A stretch of DNA of 34,304 nt from Bacteroidales bacterium (GTDB lineage: Bacteria > Bacteroidota > Bacteroidia > Bacteroidales > UBA12077). The stretch is taken from contig JAIORB010000097.1 in assembly GCA_021108325.1 (NCBI GenBank), positions 1 through 34,304 of the forward strand. Direction: 5' to 3'. A program made the translations under genes and the position numbers. Positions 1 to 8,676 of the stretch are shown in pieces; positions within the stretch are counted from its first letter, which is position 1; each line of letters opens with the position of its first letter. The notes below the pieces were generated by a model that worked only from the letters and a program-made list of their open reading frames with translations, searched no databases and was not told where the DNA came from.

Positions 1-692
1 ATTTTTAAAGTATCACCATCAAGTGTTAAGTTTTGTAACTCATTTGATGAATTATTATCTGCATCATCAACACCATCCTGTATTGGGCTTAAATCAACAG
101 AATTTCCTCCTGAAATACTTAAGTTTGTTCCTGTTAGATCTAATACTTGTTCGTCGGTATTAGTTCCTTGATATGCAGCTAAATTTACAGGCGTTGCTGA
201 AGCATTATTTGTTATTGTTAAAATATTACTAGTTAAGTTTAAATCCTGAATTTCATTTGAAGGATTAGCATCAGCATCATCTTTGTTTTCAACATCTTTA
301 GCGTAAATTGCGTAGGGAACCGTTACTAATTGGACAACTCCTATTTCAGTATAACTATCTCCTCCTGATTCATCAACTTCTGTTTTTAAATAGACCTGAC
401 CTGAGGCCCAATTTACTGTCGAAAAATTTCCACTTACTGGTATACCATTTCCAACTTGTACCGCAAACTGACCATAAGCATTTGTTGTAACATCATGTTG
501 TTCTGTGTAAGCGGCAGAACCTGTTGCACTACCTTCCAGCAAACTAATTTGAATACTGATATCGGTATTCTCAATTAATTCGCCCGATGAATTTCTTATT
601 ATGCCCTGATAATTAAATTTTTCAGGAACCTGACTATTTGCAATACTAAATCCTACAAAAAACAGGACAATTGCTATTGATATTTTTTTCAT
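1..692 (-). CDS. Secreted repeat protein, 5' part only (runs off left edge)
   Basis: An open frame starts at an ATG at 692-690 and stays open to the window edge, giving about 230 residues. It begins MKKISIAIVLFFVGFSIANS, a clear signal peptide, followed by QVPEKFNYQGIIRN, a motif I associate with the N-terminal domain of many exported Bacteroidota proteins. That domain runs to about residue 125 and ends VPYAIYAKDV. After it come Asp/Asn-rich beta-type repeats with spaced units (NEIQDLNLT, DEQVLDLTG, NELQNLTLD) joined by DDADANPS and DDADNNSS linkers, resembling tail-fibre-like or beta-helical repeats. Proteins of this build often end in an S74 chaperone or T9SS domain, but that end lies outside the window. 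Function is unknown; cell-surface or extracellular location is inferred. A TAnnTTTG box lies about 50 bases upstream. Confidence 0.85.
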   Translation of the reverse strand, partial: MKKISIAIVLFFVGFSIANSQVPEKFNYQGIIRNSSGELIENTDISIQISLLEGSATGSAAYTEQHDVTTNAYGQFAVQVGNGIPVSGNFSTVNWASGQVYLKTEVDESGGDSYTEIGVVQLVTVPYAIYAKDVENKDDADANPSNEIQDLNLTSNILTITNNASATPVNLAAYQGTNTDEQVLDLTGTNLSISGGNSVDLSPIQDGVDDADNNSSNELQNLTLDGDTLK

Positions 693-739
693 AATTAAAA
701 GTTTAGGTTTAACAGTTAATTTCCTCTCAATCTCATAAG

Positions 740-747
740 CAAAAGTA
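740..747 (-). promoter_or_regulatory. Putative Bacteroidota -7 box (TACTTTTG)
   Basis: On the minus strand TACTTTTG matches the Bacteroidota -7 consensus TAnnTTTG, about 48 bases upstream of the ATG at 692. No well-spaced -33 TTTG was found, so this rests on one short motif in AT-rich DNA. Confidence 0.4.
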
Positions 748-939
748 GATACTACAAAGCAAATTGATTTTCAATATTGTTTCAAAAAATGACACATATG
801 TTTCAGTTAACCCAGATTCAAGATGCAAGTGCAACATTTTTGTTAAAATATAATGTTTTGTTCGTAAAATGTCATTGTTGCAAAATATGACAATACTGAT
901 TACGATAAGTCAAGAGTTCTGAATTTTAATTGATATGAT

Positions 940-1072
940 TATCGGATTGATTTCCTATAATTTAAAAGAAAGTGCTAAGCGGCTATGTTTTATAGACTTT
1001 TCAGCAATTTTTATAAAGATATTCAATTCACAAACGAATCCCTGCCTGTGACAGGCAGGTGCTAAGCACCTA
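940..1072 (+). repeat. Dispersed intergenic repeat, copy 1 (133 bp, carries a 19-bp insertion)
   Basis: This block aligns with 8517-8630 over its whole length. By hand I count about 13 substitutions in 114 aligned positions and a single length difference: 19 extra bases at 1042-1060. Both copies start TATCGGATTGATTTCCT, contain TTTTATAGACTTTTCAG, and have GTGCTAAGCGG near the middle and GCTAAGCACCTA at the end. The last two form an imperfect inverted pair. The copy lies downstream of the TPR-PrsW gene. No coding potential is evident. The other parts of the 693-1149 gap hold the putative promoter at 740-747 and otherwise nothing recognisable. Confidence 0.85.
1041..1059. repeat. 19-nt perfect hairpin inside repeat copy 1
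   Basis: CCTGCCTGT and ACAGGCAGG are exact reverse complements around a single central G, giving a 9-bp GC-rich stem in otherwise AT-rich DNA. This hairpin is essentially the 19 bases missing from the sister copy at 8517-8630, so it looks like a separately inserted palindromic unit. Confidence 0.8.
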
Positions 1073-1149
1073 ATATTCAGGGATAACAACAATTTGTAAA
1101 ATACGGATTAAGTATATAATCCGATAGTTATATAAATTGGTCTTAAATT

Positions 1150-3117
1150 CTATTTTACCTTTGCCCAACCTTTGAATAGAAAATCTTCTCTAAGTTTTTC
1201 TTCCTGTTCTATTTTATCATTGCTTAGAAAAACAAAAACAGCAACCTCTGTTGTTTTATTTGCTTTAATTTGATTATTGGGGTTTTTGGATTTTATAAGT
1301 ATATGAGAACCACAAAAATCAAGTATCTCCTTTTTGTTTTCTAATTCGAAAAGATACCAATCAGAATTTTCGGAAACGGTTTCTCGTTTTATTATGGTAC
1401 CTTTATTGGGGAATAACCTTCTTAAATCTCTGTTTTTAGAAACAGAAGTTATATCAAATTCTTCGCTAATTATATCATTTGGATTATGTTTTAATTTTAG
1501 AGTAAACTTTGGCAGTTTAATTTGTAAAGGTTTCCATTTACGATGTTTAATACTTATTGTACCAAGGTTTGCTGAAATAAAAATAATTAGATATCCACCA
1601 GAAAGCAATGAGTTTTTCAGGCTACTCCAGCCATCTTCATGCCCAAACTTAAAAGATATTGCAAGATACTGAAACATTAGAACTAACGATAGCGTGTAAA
1701 TGAGGTAATTCTGAAGTTTCTTTCTGTTTAAGTAAATATGTTCATCAAAAAATTCCGAATTACTTAATGAGTTCGAAATTAAGGTGTTAAAGAATGATAA
1801 ACAGAATACTAAAATTACCATGGATAACATCCCAAATCGGTTCACTATTGGGTTCATTAACCAAAAATCATATAAACCATGAATTATTGCAGCCAGTAAA
1901 AAATATTTAAGAAAATCTGTTAAAAAACCTTTACTCGATTTATATTTATTTAGCATTAAGCCATAAGCCGCAAGTGAGGTTAAAAACATATGAAAAACTA
2001 CTGCTGTTAAAGCTCTACCCATAATAATATGTGGGCCGTAACTATTGAAATATAGCAGATTCTCGGCAAAAGCGAATCCTAATGCAGAAATCGAGCCATA
2101 AATCAGATAATCAACAGGTTCGTTTATGGCTTTGGTATATTTTAGTATTAAGATTACAGGCAGAATTTTTACCAGCTCCTCAATTGCACCAATTCCAATA
2201 ATACAATAAAACAAATCATTTAAAACACCACCATTCAGTTTAAATCCTGTAAACATGGAATTTAAATCACTCAACAGAAATGTAAATTCTGAAAAGATAA
2301 CTCCCAGCACAAATATCAAGAGTATATGCTTCCATTTTTCGGGTTCGTAAATATCAATACGACGCAAATAAAACAGCCAGCATAACATTACTAGTAATGC
2401 ACCTAAGAATCCTATTAAATTTTGATTTTGATAAGTATAACTAAACACTGACCCGAAATATCCAATAAGGTTATACTTAGATAAAAACATATATCTTTTA
2501 AGATGTGACGGGAAATATTTTCTGGCATTGCGATCTTTCAATAATGTATAAAGATCATCTAATCTTTGTTGAGAATAATATAAATTAATGAGATTTGAAT
2601 ATGCACCCTCAACATTTCCCCCGGCCTCAATTGCTTTATAATAATACTTTTCGGCTTTATCAAAATCCTTTATTCCAGAGTAAACCCGACCTATCGAATT
2701 ATTTAAATATTTTAACTTGTCATTTGATACCTGTGTAAAATAAATTAAAGCATTATTGTGATCCTGTTTCATCGAGGAAATTAAACCCAAACAATAAAAT
2801 CCAATATCATTTGCTTGGCTATCGGGATAATCTGTGTGATTCCAATAAATATCAATTAAATCTTTTTCGTTAATTACCCTTTTTGATGGCGGAAACGAAA
2901 AATAGTTTATAATCAAACCATAGTGATAATCAATATTGAGAGAATCTTTAGCTAAAATTTCCAGATAAATTAAATCTAAACGATCATCTTGTTTTTCTTT
3001 AAGCACAAAGTCCAGTTTTTCCTTTGGATCGTCAAAGCTTGGTGCATCAACAAACTGATTGATTAATAGTACAGCAATTACAAAGCTTACTATTACAATA
3101 ATTAATGATTTTCTCAT
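1150..3117 (-). CDS. TPR-containing PrsW-family intramembrane metalloprotease
   Basis: The 655-aa protein starts with a membrane segment (about residues 4-20). A soluble part to about 215 carries TPR-like helices, for example SIGRVYSGIKDFDKAEKYYY. A polytopic region follows from about 230 to 520. That region shows the PrsW signature: EELVK at 313-317, FAFAENLLYF with Glu352, His376 in VVFHMF, and HGLYDF at 413-418. PrsW proteases are membrane-embedded and in Bacillus cleave an anti-sigma factor; the substrate here is unknown. The family core is about 220 residues, so the TPR front and a soluble tail (about 530-655) are additions. It starts 29 bases after aroC on the same strand and may be cotranscribed with it. 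The family call is good; the signalling role is inference. Confidence 0.8.
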   Translation of the reverse strand: MRKSLIIVIVSFVIAVLLINQFVDAPSFDDPKEKLDFVLKEKQDDRLDLIYLEILAKDSLNIDYHYGLIINYFSFPPSKRVINEKDLIDIYWNHTDYPDSQANDIGFYCLGLISSMKQDHNNALIYFTQVSNDKLKYLNNSIGRVYSGIKDFDKAEKYYYKAIEAGGNVEGAYSNLINLYYSQQRLDDLYTLLKDRNARKYFPSHLKRYMFLSKYNLIGYFGSVFSYTYQNQNLIGFLGALLVMLCWLFYLRRIDIYEPEKWKHILLIFVLGVIFSEFTFLLSDLNSMFTGFKLNGGVLNDLFYCIIGIGAIEELVKILPVILILKYTKAINEPVDYLIYGSISALGFAFAENLLYFNSYGPHIIMGRALTAVVFHMFLTSLAAYGLMLNKYKSSKGFLTDFLKYFLLAAIIHGLYDFWLMNPIVNRFGMLSMVILVFCLSFFNTLISNSLSNSEFFDEHIYLNRKKLQNYLIYTLSLVLMFQYLAISFKFGHEDGWSSLKNSLLSGGYLIIFISANLGTISIKHRKWKPLQIKLPKFTLKLKHNPNDIISEEFDITSVSKNRDLRRLFPNKGTIIKRETVSENSDWYLFELENKKEILDFCGSHILIKSKNPNNQIKANKTTEVAVFVFLSNDKIEQEEKLREDFLFKGWAKVK

Positions 3118-3146
3118 TTTGATTTCGTTAGATATGATTTTTGGTT

Positions 3147-4154
3147 TTATCTTGTAGAATTATCCGAAATGATTCCGGGTAATTTTTGTTCAAGTAACAT
3201 TAAATCGGCTAAAATAATTGCAGTTACTGCCTCAATAATTACAGGAACTCTCAAAGCAATACAAACATCATGACGTCCTTTTATTTTCAATTCTTCTTTT
3301 TGACCTGTATTAAGGTTTATTGTTTGTTGTGCCTTTGATATACTTGATGTTGGTTTAACTGCAACTCTAAAAACCAGAGGATTTCCATTAGTTATTCCTC
3401 CATTAATACCACCGGCAAAATTGGTAAAGGTTTTTCCCGATACATCAATTAATTGATCGTTATGTTTGCTACCATACATTTTTGCAGCATGAAAACCCGA
3501 ACCAAACTCAATTCCTTTAATTGCCGGAATTGAAAAAACAATATGACTTAATAATGATTCGGCAGAATCGAAAAATGGTTCACCCAAACCAACAGATACA
3601 TTTTCTGCTTTGCATTCTACAACACCACCTATAGAGTCTTCGTTTTTTATAGCATTATCGATTGCTTTTTCAATATCAGATTCACCACCGGCTTCAACAA
3701 TTTTGGCATTTACAGAAACAGGCTTAATCAGTTTTTTAGCAATAACACCGGCAGCAACCAATCCAAGAGTTAAACGACCTGAAAAATGACCTCCACCACG
3801 ATAATCATTAAATCCTCCGTATTTCATTTTAGCAGTAAAATCGGCATGCCCGGGACGAGGAAAACTGAACAAATCTTTATAATCGTCTGATTTGGTATTT
3901 TTATTATGAAAAGAAATTAGTATTGGCGCACCTGTTGTAAAACCATTAAAAATACCTGAAACTAAAATTGGTTTATCATCTTCAATTCTTGGTGTAGTTC
4001 CCTTTGCACCACTCTTACGTCGTAAAATATCTTCAGTAAAATCATCTTCTGATATTGCAAGTCCTGCAGGACAACCATCAATCATTACACCAACCTGGTT
4101 TCCGTGTGATTCTCCGTAAATACTTATCCTGAATATTCTGCCAAATGAGTTCAT
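3147..4154 (-). CDS. aroC: Chorismate synthase
   Basis: This enzyme converts 5-enolpyruvylshikimate-3-phosphate to chorismate, the last step of the common aromatic pathway, using reduced FMN. The 335-aa sequence opens with GRIFRISIYGESHG; GESHG at 14-18 holds the conserved His17. RPGHAD at 100-105 holds the second conserved His. GGGHFSGRLTLGLVAAGVIAKK from about 120 is the Bacteroidota form of the central signature, and RHDVCIALRVPVI near 294-306 is the C-terminal signature. Length is near the lower end for the family (about 350-390), with a short C-terminal tail, but all core motifs are present. It is not in an aro cluster here. The 364-base upstream gap contains a 14-bp palindrome 30 bases before the start codon and a dispersed inverted repeat. 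Confidence 0.97.
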   Translation of the reverse strand: MNSFGRIFRISIYGESHGNQVGVMIDGCPAGLAISEDDFTEDILRRKSGAKGTTPRIEDDKPILVSGIFNGFTTGAPILISFHNKNTKSDDYKDLFSFPRPGHADFTAKMKYGGFNDYRGGGHFSGRLTLGLVAAGVIAKKLIKPVSVNAKIVEAGGESDIEKAIDNAIKNEDSIGGVVECKAENVSVGLGEPFFDSAESLLSHIVFSIPAIKGIEFGSGFHAAKMYGSKHNDQLIDVSGKTFTNFAGGINGGITNGNPLVFRVAVKPTSSISKAQQTINLNTGQKEELKIKGRHDVCIALRVPVIIEAVTAIILADLMLLEQKLPGIISDNSTR

Positions 4155-4183
4155 AATTTTGTTATTTTTTCAGGAATGAAAAT

Positions 4184-4197
4184 ACAGAATATTCTGT
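4184..4197. promoter_or_regulatory. 14-bp perfect palindrome upstream of aroC
   Basis: ACAGAATATTCTGT is a perfect inverted repeat centred about 36 bases before the aroC start codon. It could be an operator for a dimeric regulator of aroC. No regulator is adjacent, and a 14-bp palindrome in AT-rich DNA is weak evidence alone. Confidence 0.35.
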
Positions 4198-4284
4198 GAT
4201 GAACAAAATTTAGTTTTATTTTGATGTATTTAGTGAATAGTGTGTAAGTATTTTTCATTCATGAGTCCAATATAAAAACAAAAA

Positions 4285-4382
4285 ATGCCACAAAAACACT
4301 AAAGCACCAAATTTCACAAAACACAGAATATCAACCAAATAATTTTGGTAGGATTTTGTGTTTTAGTGCATTAGTGGCAAAT
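4285..4382. repeat. GTGTTTTAGTG-type inverted repeat, copy 1
   Basis: The left arm (about 4286-4307, GCCACAAAAACACTAAAGCAC) is the near reverse complement of the right arm (about 4358-4380, GTGTTTTAGTGCATTAGTGGC), with 18 of 22 positions pairing by my count. The same arms recur at 19698-19778 and 21591-21678, always between genes. The rest of the 4155-4518 gap holds the 14-bp palindrome and no recognisable gene. Confidence 0.75.
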
Positions 4383-4518
4383 ACACATTTTTATACTCAT
4401 TCATAATTTATGATTAAAATTAAAAAACTGATAACTGTAAATTGTATTCGGAAGAGAAACGTAAGGGAAGTCCCAAACTATAAGTCTTGCTACTCAATAC
4501 TCTGTACCAGGTACTAAT

Positions 4519-6402
4519 TTAAACAAACTCACTCAGTTCGAGCCAACGGTCCGATTTTTCGTCGAGCAGTTTTATAATTTCACCTATGCGGTTCGATTTT
4601 TGAATTAAATCATCATTGTTTAATGTTCCGCTGCTGATCTCTTTTTCCAGGTTTGCTTTTTCGTTCTCCAAATCTGCAATATCATTTTCCAGTTTTTCAA
4701 ACTCTCGTTTTTCGTTAAATGAAAGTTTTACTTTGAGCCCTGTCAGACTTGCCTTACCAACAGACTGGCGAGCAGGTTCTTTTTTAATTCCCGATGCAGA
4801 TTCCTTTTTTTCTTCCTTTTCAACTTTAGTAAGCCATTCACGATATTGCGAATAATCCCCCGGGAAATCTTTCACATCACCATTTCCGCGAAATACAAAC
4901 AAATGATCAACTACCTGATCCATAAAAAATCGATCGTGAGAAACAACCACAATACAACCATCGAATGTTGATAAATATTCTTCGAGGACTGCCAGTGTCA
5001 TTATATCCAGATCGTTTGTGGGTTCATCAAGAATTAAGAAATTGGGTTTTCGCATTAAAACAGTTACCAGATATAATCTGCGTTTTTCGCCACCACTTAT
5101 CTTTGAAATCGGAGTATAATGCATATCGAACGGGAAAAGGAAGAAATTAAGAAATTCCTTTACTCCCATTTGCCTGCCATTGCCAAGTGTTACAACTTCA
5201 GCAATTTCCTGTACTACATCAATTACCCGCTGATCTTCTTTGTATTTAATTCCTTCCTGCTTGTAATAACCAAAAACAATGGTTTGCCCAATATCGACAG
5301 TGCCTGAATCAGCAGGAATATTTTCGGTTATAAGATTCAGGAAAGTTGATTTACCTGTACCGTTATCCCCAACTATTCCTATTTTTTCGCCACGGGTAAA
5401 ATTGTAAGTAAAATCTTTAAGTATGGTGTAATCTTCAAATTTCTTATTCAGATTTTTAATTTCGATAACTTTTTTACCCATACGCGATGACTGAACACTT
5501 ATGCGCATTTCTTCTTCCTGACGACCTCCCGCAGCAACATCTTTTAGCTGATAATAATTATCGATTCGGTATTTTGCTTTAGTGCTACGCGCTTTTGGCA
5601 TTCGTCGCATCCAGTCTTCTTCTTTGCGTAAAATATTTTTAGCCTTTTCAACCTGGGCTTCTTCGGCATTTAACCTTTCTTCGCGTTTCTTTAAAAAGTA
5701 AGTGTAATTTCCTTTATACTGATAGATAAAAGAATTATCCATCTCAATAATCTCGTTGCAAACACGATCCAGAAAATAACGATCGTGGGTTACCATCAAT
5801 AGTGTTGATCTGGTATTTTTAAGATATTTTTCTAGCCATTCGATCATATCCAGATCGAGATGATTTGTAGGCTCATCGAGGAGTAAAAGATCTGGTTCTT
5901 CGATTAATACAGAAGCCAAAGCAACACGTTTTTTTTCGCCACCCGATAAAGTTGAAATCTGCTGATTGTATCTGTCTATTTTAAGTTTGGTTAGAATTTG
6001 TTTTACTCTGACTTCATAATCCCAGGCCTGCAAATGATCCATCTTTTCCATCGATTTTGCAAGCAAATTTCTATTATCAGTTTCAATAGCCTGATTATAT
6101 TCTAAAATTGCATCTTTTATATCTTCCGATGCATGAAATACTTCGTCAATAATTGAATTATTTGTATTTAACGAGGGAGTTTGCTCTAAAAACCCAATCT
6201 TTATATTCCTGCGAAAAGTTATTTTCCCGGTGTCCTGACTATCTTTTCCTGCAATTATATTGAATAATGATGTTTTACCGGTTCCGTTTTTAGCTACTAA
6301 AGCTACTTTTTGATCTTTATCAATACCAAATGTAATTCCCTCAAACAGAACTAAATCCCCAAAAGATTTCTTTAAATTCTCAACCTGCAAATAACTAATC
6401 AT
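4519..6402 (-). CDS. uup: ABC-F family ATPase, Uup-like
   Basis: This is a soluble, duplicated ABC ATPase without membrane segments. ABC-F proteins act on the ribosome; the Uup branch is linked to translation or ribosome quality and to transposon excision phenotypes. From my chosen start (627 aa) Walker A AKNGTGKT lies at 37-44, signature LSGGEKKR near 152 and Walker B LLLLDEPTNHLD near 172-183. The second cassette has GDNGTGKST at 345-353, ISGGEKRR near 435 and LILDEPTNDLD near 456-466. The linker has the basic ARSTKAKYRI segment, and the last about 70 residues are a Uup-type coiled-coil C-terminal domain. MISYLQVENLKKSFGD is the usual family beginning; an in-frame ATG 33 bases upstream (6435) would add 11 unconserved residues. 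It is divergent from the histidine kinase at 6530. Uup rather than another ABC-F is based on the C-terminal domain. Confidence 0.93.
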   Translation of the reverse strand: MISYLQVENLKKSFGDLVLFEGITFGIDKDQKVALVAKNGTGKTSLFNIIAGKDSQDTGKITFRRNIKIGFLEQTPSLNTNNSIIDEVFHASEDIKDAILEYNQAIETDNRNLLAKSMEKMDHLQAWDYEVRVKQILTKLKIDRYNQQISTLSGGEKKRVALASVLIEEPDLLLLDEPTNHLDLDMIEWLEKYLKNTRSTLLMVTHDRYFLDRVCNEIIEMDNSFIYQYKGNYTYFLKKREERLNAEEAQVEKAKNILRKEEDWMRRMPKARSTKAKYRIDNYYQLKDVAAGGRQEEEMRISVQSSRMGKKVIEIKNLNKKFEDYTILKDFTYNFTRGEKIGIVGDNGTGKSTFLNLITENIPADSGTVDIGQTIVFGYYKQEGIKYKEDQRVIDVVQEIAEVVTLGNGRQMGVKEFLNFFLFPFDMHYTPISKISGGEKRRLYLVTVLMRKPNFLILDEPTNDLDIMTLAVLEEYLSTFDGCIVVVSHDRFFMDQVVDHLFVFRGNGDVKDFPGDYSQYREWLTKVEKEEKKESASGIKKEPARQSVGKASLTGLKVKLSFNEKREFEKLENDIADLENEKANLEKEISSGTLNNDDLIQKSNRIGEIIKLLDEKSDRWLELSEFV

Positions 6403-6465
6403 ATTTAAATTTTTATCAATTACAAAACAAAGCAATTCATCAAGTTATTAAAAATTTTATCGATG

Positions 6466-6473
6466 TATTTTTG
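6466..6473 (+). promoter_or_regulatory. Putative -7 box (TATTTTTG) for the histidine kinase gene
   Basis: TATTTTTG fits TAnnTTTG exactly and lies 56 bases before the start codon at 6530, in the short divergent gap between the ABC-F gene and the kinase. No clear -33 element was seen. Confidence 0.45.
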
Positions 6474-6529
6474 TTTATTAATCCACAATCCTTATATTTC
6501 ACGAACATTATTAGCATCTACCAATCGAT

Positions 6530-8506
6530 ATGAACAGAAATCTCTTCAAATTTATTTTAGTTGTATTTATATTTCTTTACCCTTTTAATATCAAGTCGAT
6601 AAATAATAACAATTCCGGCAATGACTCCACAAATATTGCGAACAAACTCGGGCTAATAGATAATAATATTCAAATAATATCTAAAAATTATCATATTAAG
6701 AGTGACAGTATTCTGAAACTGGCGAAACATACACTCGAACTATCTATTGAAAATAATTATCAGAATGGTATTAACCAAAGTTATTTTTATATAGCAAGAA
6801 TGTTCGATATTCAAAATATTAAGGATAGCGCTATTTATTACTACGAATCAGGCCTTGAAGAAGAATTTACAGACATCAATATGAAAGCAGATTTTCTCAG
6901 GTATTTGACAGGAGCATACCGGTTTATTGGTAATTATAGTGCATCGCTTAAGAATTGCTTATTATTAAAAGATTTTGTCGAATCAGGCAAAACCACAAAG
7001 TACTCTTACCAGATTTATAATCTTTTAGCCCTGAGTTACAAAGCCTTAATGGAATATGATTTAGCATTTCAAAATTTTGAAAAATCGGCACAACTTGCCC
7101 TTGAAAATGACAACGAAGCATTTGCAGGAGTTGTATATGCTAACATTGGAAATCTGTTTTATGAGCAAAATCGGTTAAAAGAAGCGCTTGAATATTTTGC
7201 AAAAGGGATTATTTTGGAAGAAAAACACGGACTTTACGGAAATGCCGGTAATTCATATACTGTAATTGCAAATATATACTTAAAACTAGAAAAATCAGAT
7301 TCGTCATTTTTGTATTTACAAAAAGCAGATAATTACAACACTAAATATAATAATGATGTTGGTTTGGCCTATACACATTTTACATTTGGTAAATATTACT
7401 TTCAAAAAGGAGATTATGAAACCTCAATTGACTATTTAAAAAGAACCATAGATTACGCTTCAAAGAATCATTTAAACGTGTTATTAAGTGACTCCTATAA
7501 GTTAATGTCTGAAATTAATGCCATACAAGGAAATTTTAAGGATGCGTATAAAAATTTCGATAATTTTTATAAAATATATATTGATATTTATGATGTAGAA
7601 AAAATAAATAAGGCAAAAGCCATTGAACAAAGATTAATACAACAGAAAAAAGAAAACGAGCTTTTTGAATTAGAGCTTAAAAAACAGAAAACTATAAATA
7701 CCTTATTAATAATAATTGTATCACTTAGTTTAGTGGTGGGTATAGTAATCTTAATTTATCTTTTCCAATTCAAAAAATTAAATAAAGAACACATAAAATC
7801 TAAAGAAAGAGCCGAAGAATCTGATAAGTTAAAGAGTAAGTTTTTACAAACTATTTCACACGAAATCAGAACTCCGTTAAATGGTATTCTGGGTTTCTCA
7901 GAAATGATTCTTTCTAAAAGTCTTTCGGATAAAGAACTAAGTGAAGTCAATGATCTGATAATACAAAACAGCGATAATCTGATATCAACTATTGAGAACC
8001 TGGTTGATATTGCACATCTTTCAACAAATCAGTACAATATAAAAAAATCAAAATTTGAGTTAACTCCTTTATTAGAAAGTATCATTTTTCAAGCTAAAAA
8101 GAATGTAGTTTTAAAAAATAAGGCGGATTTAGATATTCAACTTAAAAAGAATGGCGAAATTGAGCTATTTACAGATAAAACAATAATTTTAAAAATCATT
8201 CTTCATCTTGTCAAGAATGCAATATTGTATACTGAAAAAGGTTCCATAACTATAGGTTATAAAGAGGAAAAATCAAATATCATTCTATACGTAAAAGATA
8301 CCGGGATTGGTATTCCAAAAGAAAAGATTGATATTATTTTTTCTCCTTTCAGGCAAGCTGATGAAGATATTAACATTAAGGTCGGGGGAACCGGATTGGG
8401 TTTATCTATTGTAAATAAGTTCGTACAATTACTGGATGGTAATATCTGGGTTGGTTCGAAGCTCAACGAAGGAAGCACATTCTTTTTATCATTGCCTCTT
8501 AAATAA
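6530..8506 (+). CDS. TPR sensor histidine kinase
   Basis: The 658-aa protein has a signal-like hydrophobic N-terminus (residues 6-22) and an exported sensor region of TPR-like helices from about 50 to 350 (for example NLLALSYKALMEYDLAFQNF and VYANIGNLFYEQNRLKEALEY). A short coiled stretch, one membrane helix at about 390-412 and the kinase core follow. The phosphoacceptor is His444 in SHEIRTPLNGILGFSEM. The ATPase part has an N box LVKNAILYT, G1 DTGIGIP and G2 GGTGLGLSIV. There is no receiver domain, so the phosphate must go to a separate regulator, and none is adjacent. The signal sensed is unknown; TPR sensors of this type are common in Bacteroidota. It stands alone downstream of its own promoter, and a dispersed repeat begins 11 bases after its stop. 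Confidence 0.93.
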   Translation: MNRNLFKFILVVFIFLYPFNIKSINNNNSGNDSTNIANKLGLIDNNIQIISKNYHIKSDSILKLAKHTLELSIENNYQNGINQSYFYIARMFDIQNIKDSAIYYYESGLEEEFTDINMKADFLRYLTGAYRFIGNYSASLKNCLLLKDFVESGKTTKYSYQIYNLLALSYKALMEYDLAFQNFEKSAQLALENDNEAFAGVVYANIGNLFYEQNRLKEALEYFAKGIILEEKHGLYGNAGNSYTVIANIYLKLEKSDSSFLYLQKADNYNTKYNNDVGLAYTHFTFGKYYFQKGDYETSIDYLKRTIDYASKNHLNVLLSDSYKLMSEINAIQGNFKDAYKNFDNFYKIYIDIYDVEKINKAKAIEQRLIQQKKENELFELELKKQKTINTLLIIIVSLSLVVGIVILIYLFQFKKLNKEHIKSKERAEESDKLKSKFLQTISHEIRTPLNGILGFSEMILSKSLSDKELSEVNDLIIQNSDNLISTIENLVDIAHLSTNQYNIKKSKFELTPLLESIIFQAKKNVVLKNKADLDIQLKKNGEIELFTDKTIILKIILHLVKNAILYTEKGSITIGYKEEKSNIILYVKDTGIGIPKEKIDIIFSPFRQADEDINIKVGGTGLGLSIVNKFVQLLDGNIWVGSKLNEGSTFFLSLPLK

Positions 8507-8516
8507 GCTAAATGAC

Positions 8517-8630
8517 TATCGGATTGATTTCCTGTAATTTTTAAAAAGGTGCTAAGCGGTTATGTTTTATAGACTTTTCAGTAATTTTTATGGAGATATT
8601 CAATTTATAAATAAATCCGCTAAGCACCTA
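8517..8630 (+). repeat. Dispersed intergenic repeat, copy 2 (114 bp, empty form)
   Basis: Second copy of the element at 940-1072, without the 19-bp hairpin: AATCC is followed directly by GCTAAGCACC. Its internal ends AGGTGCTAAGCGG (about 8547) and CCGCTAAGCACCT (about 8617) are inverted repeats with one mismatch, giving a potential large hairpin or small transposable-like element. It fills most of the gap between the kinase gene and nth. Confidence 0.85.
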
Positions 8631-8645
8631 CATATTATTTTTATT

Positions 8646-8653
8646 TATTTTTG
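8646..8653 (+). promoter_or_regulatory. Putative -7 box (TATTTTTG) for nth
   Basis: TATTTTTG matches TAnnTTTG exactly, 23 bases before the nth start codon and just downstream of the dispersed repeat. The short leader TTTTTAGGATA contains a weak AGGA. Confidence 0.4.
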
Positions 8654-8676
8654 ATTCTTATTTTATTTTTAGGATA

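Noticed and set aside
308..490. 60-aa open frame on the plus strand
   Set aside because: Antisense to the secreted repeat protein whose signal peptide and domain motifs are clear on the minus strand.
863..893. TGTCAT/ATGACA inverted arms upstream of the first gene
   Set aside because: Six-base arms in AT-rich DNA are expected by chance, and no second copy was seen.
1334..1672. 112-aa open frame on the plus strand inside the TPR-PrsW gene
   Set aside because: It is antisense to a well-supported gene, has no recognisable motif and is explained by AT-rich codon use; the same applies to the other short opposite-strand frames in aroC, uup, the kinases and the lipoprotein gene.
4504..4514. GTACCAGGTAC palindrome just after the ABC-F stop codon as a terminator
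   Set aside because: Only a 5-bp stem with one central base and no T run on the minus strand; too weak to report.
6403..6435. Upstream ATG at 6435 as the start of the ABC-F protein
   Set aside because: The added 11 residues are not typical; MISYLQVENLKKSFG from 6402 is the usual family N-terminus.
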